NCBI GenBank assembly: GCA_944382045.1
Contig: CALWMT010000045.1
Location: 1 to 12,290, forward strand
DNA from: an uncultured Enterocloster sp.
GTDB taxonomy: Bacteria > Bacillota > Clostridia > Lachnospirales > Lachnospiraceae
Length of the DNA stretch: 12,290 nucleotides
Direction: 5' to 3'
This document shows, piece by piece, positions 7,100 through 12,290 of the stretch (positions within the stretch are counted from its first letter, which is position 1; each line of letters begins with the position of its first letter). A program made the translations under genes and the position numbers. The notes under the pieces are model-generated. The model was not told the origin of the DNA and ran no database searches. It saw nothing but the letters and a program-made list of their open reading frames with translations.

Positions 7100-7414
7100 A
7101 TGAACGGAACATTACGCGTAACCCCCGAGCAGCTTATTTCTACAGCCGAAAGCTTTTCTTCCTCTGCAGCAAGCGTGCAGAATTTGACCAGCAGCATGCT
7201 GAGCACGGTTGACAGCCTGGGCAGTACCTGGGCCGGCGAGGCTGCATCCGCATACTACAACAAGGCCCACAGCCTTCAGGACAGCATCAACAAAATGGTG
7301 CGCATGATCCAGGAGCACTCCACAGATCTCAAGGCGATGGCGCAGGTTTACCAGGAGGCGGAGAGCGCCAGCCAGCAGAATGCGCAGGCCCTTCAGACCG
7401 ATGTGATTGTCTAA
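7100..7414 (+). CDS. WXG100 family protein (W44-A-G46), 104-residue paralog B
   Basis: 104-residue WXG100 protein: MNGTLRVTPEQL opening, Ser-rich first helix, TW44-A-G46-E turn, second helix with Y84-QEA-E88, and end TDVIV. Its W, Y, E and end positions coincide with those of the 6015 protein, showing a duplication within the locus. The two first helices now differ markedly, Ser/Ala-rich here against Lys/Glu-rich there. That suggests different dimer partners but a shared C-terminal recognition tail. The gene is followed by a perfect 10-base-pair hairpin that ends the small-protein block. Confidence 0.93.
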   Translation: MNGTLRVTPEQLISTAESFSSSAASVQNLTSSMLSTVDSLGSTWAGEAASAYYNKAHSLQDSINKMVRMIQEHSTDLKAMAQVYQEAESASQQNAQALQTDVIV

Positions 7415-7428
7415 TCAATCGAATTTCC

Positions 7429-7460
7429 CTCCGGCAGGACTCATGACAGCCCTGCCGGAG
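7429..7460 (+). other. Perfect 10-bp hairpin after the WXG block
   Basis: CTCCGGCAGG (7429-7438) pairs perfectly with CCTGCCGGAG (7451-7460) around a 12-base loop. It begins 15 bases after the stop of the last WXG100 gene. The 3' flank is ATATGTATATC, not a T-run, so it is at best a partial terminator. It may protect the 3' end of a processed WXG mRNA and lower expression of the VWA-FHA gene that follows. Confidence 0.6.
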
Positions 7461-7472
7461 ATATGTATATCT
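7459..7472. repeat. Small palindrome AGATAT-GT-ATATCT
   Basis: Six-base arms with a two-base spacer, directly after the hairpin and six bases before the ribosome site of the VWA-FHA gene. It could be a small operator or just an A/T-rich palindrome; no second copy was seen. Confidence 0.25.
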
Positions 7473-7477
7473 GCGAT

Positions 7478-7485
7478 AAAGGAAG
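7478..7485 (+). promoter_or_regulatory. Ribosome site AAAGGAAG fixing the start at 7493
   Basis: AAAGGAAG lies seven bases before ATG 7493, and this start gives a clean signal peptide. The in-frame ATG at 7463 has no ribosome site, sits just behind the hairpin, and would add ten residues (including two Cys and an Asp) in front of the signal peptide. Confidence 0.8.
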
Positions 7486-7492
7486 ATGTCTT

Positions 7493-8992
7493 ATGAGAAA
7501 ATATGCAAAATTATTGTCCTCCCTGCTGTGTATTCTGGCTCTGTGCTGCAGCCTGGCCTATGGAGCGGAAGCGCCCTGTGAGATGAATGCGCAGACCACA
7601 GGAGATACGATTACCGCCTTTGTGAAGGCCCCGGAGGCGGAAATTTCCCAGGTGCATATCGGCAATGAAGAATGCCAGTCCTATACCCAAGGGGAGCTGG
7701 GGGCCATCCGCACCGTTGTGATCGTTGACAATTCCCTCTCCATCCGCCAGACCTACCGGGAGGGCATAAAGGATTTCCTTAAGGAGCTTGTGGCGGCCAG
7801 GAGGGACGGTGACACCTTTACGATTGCGACCTTTGCCAAGGATATCACCTATCTGGTGCAGGACAGCAATGACTATCTGGATATCAGGAACAGGATTGAT
7901 GCATTTTCCTTTGTTGATCAGGAGACCTTTTTTTCCAACACGCTGTACGATGTGCTGACGGATCTGGAAGGCAGCTCCGCGGGCATTTATACACGGGTCA
8001 TCGTCATCGCTGACGGAGTAGACAATGAGACGCTGGGATATACGGAGAGCGAGCTGCATGAAAAAATCCAGGATGCCCTGATTCCCATCTACACCATCGG
8101 CTGCAGCTCAGACAATAATGAAGAAAATTTGAAAAATATGTTCTCTCTGTCCCGGCTTTCCAATGGAAAGAGCTATTTAGCTGATGAAATTGGCTTCCCG
8201 GGAATTCTGCAGGATATTCTGCAGGATACGGACATTATAAAAATCACAATCACCCCGCCGGATGCGCTGTGTGACGGCACGGTCAAGAATGTGCGGATAA
8301 GCTTCGGAGAGGCCTACTGCGGAGCGGAGCTTGCAATGCCCTTTAAGGAGCTTGCCGCGGAGCCCGAGACTGCTCCTGAGACCACAGCCCCGCCGCCTGA
8401 GACTGCTTCGGCAGTGCCGGATGAGCCTGAGGCCAGCCTGCCGATACCATCGATTCTCATCGGGGCCCTGGGCATCTGCCTGGTGTGCGGGATTTTGGCC
8501 GCGGTTATGCTTTCAAGAAAAAGGAAGGCGGATACAGGGCCTGAATCGTCGGATCTCCCGGAATGGAAGCCTGTGCAGGAGACCAAGGCTGCTCCTGCTG
8601 CGGCCGGGGAGACAGAGCTTCTGAAGCCCGGACACCCCCGCTCGGGAGATGAGACCGGCATTATCAGCGGAAGCCGCTCGGTCAAGCTGTGCCTGCAGGA
8701 TATCAAGGATCCCTCCAGGACCTTTGAGTACCCTATCCGGGACCGCGTTCTGATCGGACGGGATGCCGCAAGGTGCCAGATTGTCATCGACTACAATCGG
8801 TACATATCCTCGGTTCACTGTGAGGTCCTGGCAAAGGGCGGCGGCTATGTGGTCCGGGACGGCGGCGGAACGGTAATCGCCTCGAAAAATGGAACCTTTG
8901 TCAATGAAAAGAAGGCTGCACCGGAACAGCCCCTTCCCTCCGGCTCCACCCTGCGTCTGGGTGAGGTCAGCTTTAAGGTATCCTTCCGATGA
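7493..8992 (+). CDS. Membrane-spanning VWA-FHA protein (extracellular VWA, cytoplasmic FHA)
   Basis: 499 residues starting at ATG 7493. A signal peptide (MRKYAKLL then a Leu/Cys-rich core, likely cut near AYG-A) precedes a von Willebrand A domain at about 70-250. The metal-site DxSxS is D79-N-S-L-S83, with T150 and the ADG aspartate D174. A Pro/Thr/Glu linker with repeated PET units (about 290-317) leads to one membrane helix at about 318-340, followed by SRKRK. An FHA domain occupies about 397-499, with GRD (422-424), the S439/H442 pair and NGT (466-468). Signal peptide, helix and positive charges put VWA outside and FHA inside. FHA domains bind phosphothreonine. The gene overlaps the PP2C gene (ATGA), and a kinase follows downstream, so it is a probable substrate or receptor of that pair. 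Five Cys in the outer part could form disulfides. The VWA ligand is unknown. Confidence 0.92.
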   Translation: MRKYAKLLSSLLCILALCCSLAYGAEAPCEMNAQTTGDTITAFVKAPEAEISQVHIGNEECQSYTQGELGAIRTVVIVDNSLSIRQTYREGIKDFLKELVAARRDGDTFTIATFAKDITYLVQDSNDYLDIRNRIDAFSFVDQETFFSNTLYDVLTDLEGSSAGIYTRVIVIADGVDNETLGYTESELHEKIQDALIPIYTIGCSSDNNEENLKNMFSLSRLSNGKSYLADEIGFPGILQDILQDTDIIKITITPPDALCDGTVKNVRISFGEAYCGAELAMPFKELAAEPETAPETTAPPPETASAVPDEPEASLPIPSILIGALGICLVCGILAAVMLSRKRKADTGPESSDLPEWKPVQETKAAPAAAGETELLKPGHPRSGDETGIISGSRSVKLCLQDIKDPSRTFEYPIRDRVLIGRDAARCQIVIDYNRYISSVHCEVLAKGGGYVVRDGGGTVIASKNGTFVNEKKAAPEQPLPSGSTLRLGEVSFKVSFR

Positions 8993-9699
8993 AAGCGGCG
9001 GGTATCTGTGAAAAGGGGGAGGTACGGCGGGAAAACCAGGATGCCATCCTGATGCGCTTGAATGGGAGATCCGGTCTCTTTATGGTGGCGGACGGGGTAG
9101 GAGGCTCCGGCAGCGGAGGGGAGGCAAGCGCCTATCTGACAGCCTGCTTCGGGCAGTGGTGGGAGGAGCACTTCCCCGCAGAAGCCGGCCGGCCCTTTGC
9201 GGATCTGTTTGACGAGACAAAGGCACTGGCAGAGCGCGTCAATGAGGAGCTGTACCGCCGCTTTGGGCCGGGAGGCGGCTGTACCACTATGGTGCTGCTG
9301 TTCATTCATCAGGGAATCTTCGGCTATCTCTCTGCCGGGGACAGCCGGATCTACCGCTGCAGCCGGAAGGGAGCGCGCTGTCTCACAAGGGATGATGTGT
9401 GGGAAAATCAGCCCGATTTCCATGAGGATCTATCCAGCCGCGGAAAGATCCTCAGCGCTGTAGGCGGGGCGGAGCATCTGGAATATTCCTGCGCCACGGA
9501 GCGGCTGCTTCTTCGTGAGAGCTTTCTTCTCTGCAGCGACGGCATCTACAAATTTGTGGAGGAGGCGCACATTCTCCGGCAGCTTGCGCGCGTAAGCCGA
9601 AGCCTGTTCTTCGATACGGACTGCGCAGGGGCGCTGGCCAGGGCAGCGGTGGGAAACGGCACCTCGGATAATTATTCTGCCATTGTGGTGAAGATCTAA
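8989..9699 (+). CDS. PP2C-family Ser/Thr protein phosphatase
   Basis: 236-residue cytoplasmic metal-dependent phosphatase of the PPM/PP2C family (Stp/PrpC type, usual length about 240). Motifs in order are RRENQD18, VAD35-GVGG, GCTTM, SAGD118-SR, LTRDD, LCSD184-G and SD227-NYSAIVV. The four metal-binding aspartates D18, D35, D184 and D227 are all present, so it should be active. The stretch after LTRDD lacks the usual His-containing flap motif and is short. It overlaps the VWA-FHA gene by four bases, which implies paired production, and would reverse phosphorylation made by the kinase at 11663. Its substrates may include the FHA proteins, EssC or the LytTR regulator; that list is an inference. 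Confidence 0.94.
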   Translation: MKAAGICEKGEVRRENQDAILMRLNGRSGLFMVADGVGGSGSGGEASAYLTACFGQWWEEHFPAEAGRPFADLFDETKALAERVNEELYRRFGPGGGCTTMVLLFIHQGIFGYLSAGDSRIYRCSRKGARCLTRDDVWENQPDFHEDLSSRGKILSAVGGAEHLEYSCATERLLLRESFLLCSDGIYKFVEEAHILRQLARVSRSLFFDTDCAGALARAAVGNGTSDNYSAIVVKI

Positions 9700-9713
9700 A
9701 AAGGAGAGCAGAA

Positions 9714-10253
9714 GTGAATTATGTAAAAAAAGAAGAGCTCACCGGATTCCGGTCAGCCACGCGCAGGGAGAGGGAATGGATTACAGCCTCTGTAAAAAGA
9801 GAAATCCGCAGGGAGCTTCGGCCGATAAGCTTTTGGCTGGCCGTGTGTGCGGTTATTGCCGGATCTCTGCTGCTCAGTCTCCTGACTGAGCAGCAGACGC
9901 CTGGATATGCGGCGGTTTCCCTTGTTATGCTTCTCGGATCGGTCTGGGGTGTATGGGAGCTGAGAAAGGCGAGGAGCAGGAGGAAATTGCTCTTAAGGGA
10001 GCTGGAGAACGGCGCATATTCTATTATGGACTGCAGGGCGTACGACATTTATTTTACCCTTCGGTCCTCCAATTCCGCTTTCCTAAAGGTGCAGAATCTG
10101 TACGGGCAGTATTGTACTGCGTACTTTCGGGTAAGACGTGAGCTGGGGCGTCTCTGTCAAGGTAAGCCTGCGGCAGCTCTCCTTTTAGTTAAATTTAATT
10201 GTGATGATTCTTTTAAACTGATAGAAAGGGATACGGGAGGTGAAGATTCATGA
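9714..10253 (+). CDS. Two-helix membrane protein, function unknown
   Basis: 179 residues. The start is GTG 9714, supported by AAAAAGGAG ending about eight bases before it; no in-frame ATG is nearby. A basic N-terminus (REREWITASVKREIRRE) is followed by membrane helices at about 39-58 and 65-83, joined by a short loop EQQTPG. Next come a very basic stretch RKARSRRK and a soluble C-terminal domain of about 90 residues with strands such as YDIYFTLRSS and QYCTAYFRVRREL. Charges place both ends in the cytoplasm. The family is not recognised. Its stop overlaps the start of the 363-residue effector-like gene (ATGA), so it could be an immunity protein, a membrane adaptor for the effector, or a machine part replacing EssA/EssB. 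A perfect 14-bp RNA hairpin lies within its coding sequence at the first-helix/loop junction. Confidence 0.85.
   Translation: MNYVKKEELTGFRSATRREREWITASVKREIRRELRPISFWLAVCAVIAGSLLLSLLTEQQTPGYAAVSLVMLLGSVWGVWELRKARSRRKLLLRELENGAYSIMDCRAYDIYFTLRSSNSAFLKVQNLYGQYCTAYFRVRRELGRLCQGKPAAALLLVKFNCDDSFKLIERDTGGEDS
9866..9897 (+). other. Perfect 14-bp hairpin inside the membrane-protein gene
   Basis: TCTGCTGCTCAGTC (9866-9879) is followed by the tetraloop TCCT and its exact complement GACTGAGCAGCAGA (9884-9897). It codes for the end of the first membrane helix and the loop (LLLSLLTEQQ). There is no T-run after it. It is the strongest stem found in the window and is much longer than expected by chance in 12 kb. 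It may slow ribosomes during membrane insertion, mark a processing site, or limit read-through to the downstream effector gene. Confidence 0.7.
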
Positions 10254-11341
10254 GCTCTATTAAGGTTTCCTGGCGGGGGATTCAGTCTGCTGCGGACGAA
10301 TGTGATTCCCATCGCCAAGAGCTGGCTGATCACATCAGCTCTCTGCGAGGGATCAAATCCTGCCGCGCCATGTCGGGCGGAGAATTTTCTGCCATATATA
10401 AAGTGCTGGACAAGGTTATTGATGGACTGGAGGATGAAAAAAGAAGCCTGAAGAGCCTGAGTGACGGCCTGACAGCAGTCAAGAAGGAGTACACCGAATT
10501 TGAGAATAAAATTGCCGGGAATATTCGATCGGTATCCGCGGAGGATGTGGAGGCAGAGGAGCATTCCTTTGAATTTCCATGGAGTGACTTGTGGAGCATG
10601 ATTTCGGAAGGCGGAATCGTCGGAAGCGGCATAGCTGCCGCAGCAAACATGGTCACAGAAGAATGGTCAATCGGGAGCATCATCGATACGGCCGGCTATG
10701 GTATATCTGCTATAGGAGATGCAGCGGAGGCCGCGGCAAACGGAACGGAGACTGACTGGGCGGAGGCTCTTTTCGGCCTGGACGATGTTTTTAAAGAGAT
10801 GGATTTTACGGACCTGACGGGTGCGCAGCGCGCAGGCAAGGCCTTTAAACAATCTCTTATAAACGGCTGGGATGATTTGATTCCGGATATGAAGCTTTTT
10901 GACAGCGGTGCAAAATTTACAGAACGGCTCTCCAGCTTTGCTAAATGGGCTGGGCCGATCCTGACAGTAGGGTCCAGCTTGTTTGAAAATATTGAGGAAT
11001 TTAAGGGGCAGGACGGAAAAACCGGGAGAATTATCGCTGAAACAGCCGTGGAGTCCGCTGTGGATATTGGACTGGGCATTGCTGCCACTGCCGGCGTAAC
11101 TGCGGCCGCAGCCGCGCTGGGCATAACGGCAGCTCCTGCTGTAGCGATAGGTGCCGCGGCCGTTGGTGTGACCTGGGCAGCCAATTCGGTCTGCGAATGG
11201 ATAACCGGCGGAAAGGATATCGGAGAGGTGGCTGCGGATGCGGTCTGCAATGCAGGGGAAGCAATCGTGGATGCGGCCAGCGATCTGGGCTCCTCCATCA
11301 AAAGCGGCTGGGACAGCTTTACCCAGTGGGCCTTTGGATAA
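10250..11341 (+). CDS. Candidate T7SS effector: WXG/LXG-like N-terminus, Gly/Ala-rich hydrophobic C-terminus
   Basis: 363 residues. GGGAGGTGA lies just before ATG 10250, which overlaps the previous stop. Residues 1-95 form a helical hairpin like T7SS substrate N-domains, with a turn near RAMSGG (39-44) and Y81-TEF-E85 (YxxxE) late in the second helix. After an acidic linker come a moderately hydrophobic region (about 121-163) and a middle domain (about 165-255). A long Gly/Ala/Val segment (about 273-309, DIGLGIAATAGV to AIGAAAVGVTWAA) has glycine-zipper spacing. The tail is amphipathic (GEVAADAV to TQWAFG). There is no signal peptide. LXG toxins with glycine-zipper ends, such as streptococcal TelE, permeabilise membranes, and this layout suggests a similar action. 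The flanking two-helix membrane protein and DUF4176-like protein support it. A structural or colonisation role is still possible; no enzyme motif is seen. Confidence 0.8.
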   Translation: MSSIKVSWRGIQSAADECDSHRQELADHISSLRGIKSCRAMSGGEFSAIYKVLDKVIDGLEDEKRSLKSLSDGLTAVKKEYTEFENKIAGNIRSVSAEDVEAEEHSFEFPWSDLWSMISEGGIVGSGIAAAANMVTEEWSIGSIIDTAGYGISAIGDAAEAAANGTETDWAEALFGLDDVFKEMDFTDLTGAQRAGKAFKQSLINGWDDLIPDMKLFDSGAKFTERLSSFAKWAGPILTVGSSLFENIEEFKGQDGKTGRIIAETAVESAVDIGLGIAATAGVTAAAAALGITAAPAVAIGAAAVGVTWAANSVCEWITGGKDIGEVAADAVCNAGEAIVDAASDLGSSIKSGWDSFTQWAFG

Positions 11342-11381
11342 AGACTTCTACACAAAATTAATGCAGAAAGGATTATAAATT

Positions 11382-11654
11382 ATGGATATCAGACAGTTAT
11401 TACCTATCGGAAGCGTGGTTCTGCTGAAGGGCGGAAGGAAAAAGGTGATGATCTACGGAGTGAAGCAGACAGATAAGAGCAGCGGGATCGAGTACGACTA
11501 TATCAGTGTTCTCTACCCAGAGGGAAACATGGGAGAGGCCGGCCAGTTCCTGTTTAACCACAGCGATATCGACGAGATCTATTTCCGGGGCTGTGAGGAC
11601 GAGGAGCGGGATCGGTTTATTGATAAGCTTGCACGGTTTTATGAGAACAAGTAA
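11382..11654 (+). CDS. DUF4176-like small protein
   Basis: 90-residue soluble protein recognised as DUF4176-like from LPIGSVVLLKGGRKKVMIYG near the start, then YDYISVLYPEGN, FNHSDIDEIYFRG and a final acidic/aromatic helix RDRFIDKLARFYENK. DUF4176 proteins are found in Firmicute type VIIb loci. As I recall, one member (LapD2) is among the targeting factors needed to export an LXG toxin in Streptococcus. Here it sits 40 bases after the candidate effector and eight bases before the kinase, so it is likely an effector-targeting factor rather than an immunity protein (inference). AGAAAGGA lies about nine bases before ATG 11382. No signal peptide or membrane segment. Confidence 0.85.
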   Translation: MDIRQLLPIGSVVLLKGGRKKVMIYGVKQTDKSSGIEYDYISVLYPEGNMGEAGQFLFNHSDIDEIYFRGCEDEERDRFIDKLARFYENK

Positions 11655-11662
11655 AAGCAGCC

Positions 11663-12290
11663 ATGCTGGAGATTAACAGTATTTTCGAAAATCAATATAG
11701 GATTCTCCGGGTGATCGGCCGGGGAGGCATGGGAACCGTCTATCTGGCGGAGGACACGGAGGACCGCTCGAAATGGGCCGTCAAGGAGGAGTGGATCACC
11801 GAGGAGAACCGCGCCCTCCTTACATCTGAGGCAGAGCTCATGGAGCGGCTGTCCCATCCGGCATTTCCGCGGCTGCGGTATAAGACCCAGCGGGATGGGT
11901 TCCTCTATCTCGTTATGGAGTACATAAATGGACGCACCCTGGAGGACTGCATCAAGGAGAGGGGAAGGATTGGGGAAGCTGTGGTTCGGGATTGGTTTAT
12001 CCAGATCTGCAGCGCCCTTCTGTATCTCCATGGGCTGGAACCGCCGGTGGTGTACCGGGATCTGAAGCCCTCCAACATCATGCTGGAGCCAACAGGCCAA
12101 ATACGAATCATTGACTTCGGGATTGCACAGGAATACCGCAGAGGCGGCTCACAGGTGGACGTGGCGGCTCTTACCAGGGGCTACGCGGCGCCGGAGCAGT
12201 ACGACAGCCGATATTATTTGGATGTGCGCACAGACATCTACGCTTTGGCGGTGACCATCCATTACCTTCTGACGGGCAAGGATCCCAACA
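11663..12290 (+). CDS. Ser/Thr protein kinase, Hanks type (3' partial)
   Basis: The open frame runs off the right edge after 209 codons. ATG 11663 is the first possible start, because the frame upstream meets a stop without another start codon. No clear ribosome site is present, so it probably depends on coupling to the DUF4176-like gene eight bases upstream. Kinase motifs are complete: glycine loop G19-RGGMGTV, WAVK41, helix-C E56, Y131-R-D133-LK135-PSN138, D151-FG and AAPE178, followed by the DIYALAV and GKDP region. The catalytic Asp, Lys, Asn and DFG Asp are kept, so it should be active; the His of the HRD triad is Tyr. The C-terminus (membrane helix, sensor domain or FHA target site) is outside the window. 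It is the evident counterpart of the PP2C phosphatase at 8989. Confidence 0.94.
   Translation, partial: MLEINSIFENQYRILRVIGRGGMGTVYLAEDTEDRSKWAVKEEWITEENRALLTSEAELMERLSHPAFPRLRYKTQRDGFLYLVMEYINGRTLEDCIKERGRIGEAVVRDWFIQICSALLYLHGLEPPVVYRDLKPSNIMLEPTGQIRIIDFGIAQEYRRGGSQVDVAALTRGYAAPEQYDSRYYLDVRTDIYALAVTIHYLLTGKDPN

Noticed and set aside
7112..7318. Minus-strand open frames under the small WXG genes
   Set aside because: They have no ribosome sites or domain features and lie under clear plus-strand family members.
7429..7460. Intrinsic terminator
   Set aside because: The stem is perfect but is followed by ATATGTATATC with no T-run, so I list it as a hairpin of unknown effect rather than a terminator.
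8360..8440. Short repeats around GAGACTGCT in the VWA-FHA gene as a possible mobile or regulatory repeat
   Set aside because: They encode the low-complexity PET-rich linker and are explained by the repeated amino-acid units.
9423..9454. Inverted repeat TGAGGATCT / AGATCCTCA inside the phosphatase gene
   Set aside because: Nine-base arms with a 14-base loop are expected about once by chance in a window this size, and there is no regulatory context.
11663..12290. Identification of the kinase as EssB/YukC
   Set aside because: EssB has an inactive kinase-like domain; this protein keeps the glycine loop, catalytic Lys/Asp/Asn and DFG, so it is a true kinase on present evidence.

Overview
The window carries one dense, single-strand block of genes from a type VIIb (WXG100/Ess-type) secretion locus. 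The organism is most likely a Firmicute, probably a Clostridia/Lachnospiraceae-like gut anaerobe. This rests on the EssC/YukD/WXG100 gene set, strong AGGAGG ribosome sites, intermediate-to-high G+C with gca/gag/ctg-rich codons, and a DUF4176-type protein; the taxonomic call is an inference. Every gene lies on the + strand. Neighbours are often joined by ATGA- or TTGA-type four-base overlaps, so the region reads as one operon or a few nested transcripts.

Layout. (1) 1-5219, machine and control: the C-terminal three-ATPase part of EssC (5' end outside the window), a LytTR DNA-binding protein with a degenerate receiver-like N-terminus, an unrecognised 217-residue protein, and a YukD/EsaB ubiquitin-like protein. 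(2) 5319-7414, small helical proteins: one 122-residue WXG-less hairpin protein and five WXG100-type proteins. Two of these are same-length 104-residue paralogs, and one (W-Q-S) lacks the usual YxxxE tail. (3) 7493-9699, signalling: a secreted-VWA / membrane / cytoplasmic-FHA protein overlapping a PP2C phosphatase. (4) 9714-11654: a two-helix membrane protein overlapping a 363-residue WXG/LXG-like protein with a glycine/alanine-rich hydrophobic C-terminus, then a DUF4176-like protein. (5) 11663-end: an apparently active Ser/Thr protein kinase, cut by the window edge.

How they may work together (inference). EssC powers export of WXG100 dimers and probably of the 363-residue candidate effector. 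DUF4176 and WXG partners act in targeting, and YukD supports the machine. The kinase, phosphatase and FHA/VWA protein form a phosphothreonine switch built into the locus, analogous in logic to the PpkA/PppA/Fha control of type VI secretion. Two RNA hairpins bracket the small-protein block, a plausible promoter precedes it, and a third, unusually perfect hairpin lies inside the membrane-protein gene. Together these suggest different expression levels along the operon. EssA, EssB and EsaA are not seen here and would have to lie outside the window or be replaced.

There is no RNA gene, CRISPR array, insertion sequence or non-coding stretch longer than about 100 bases.
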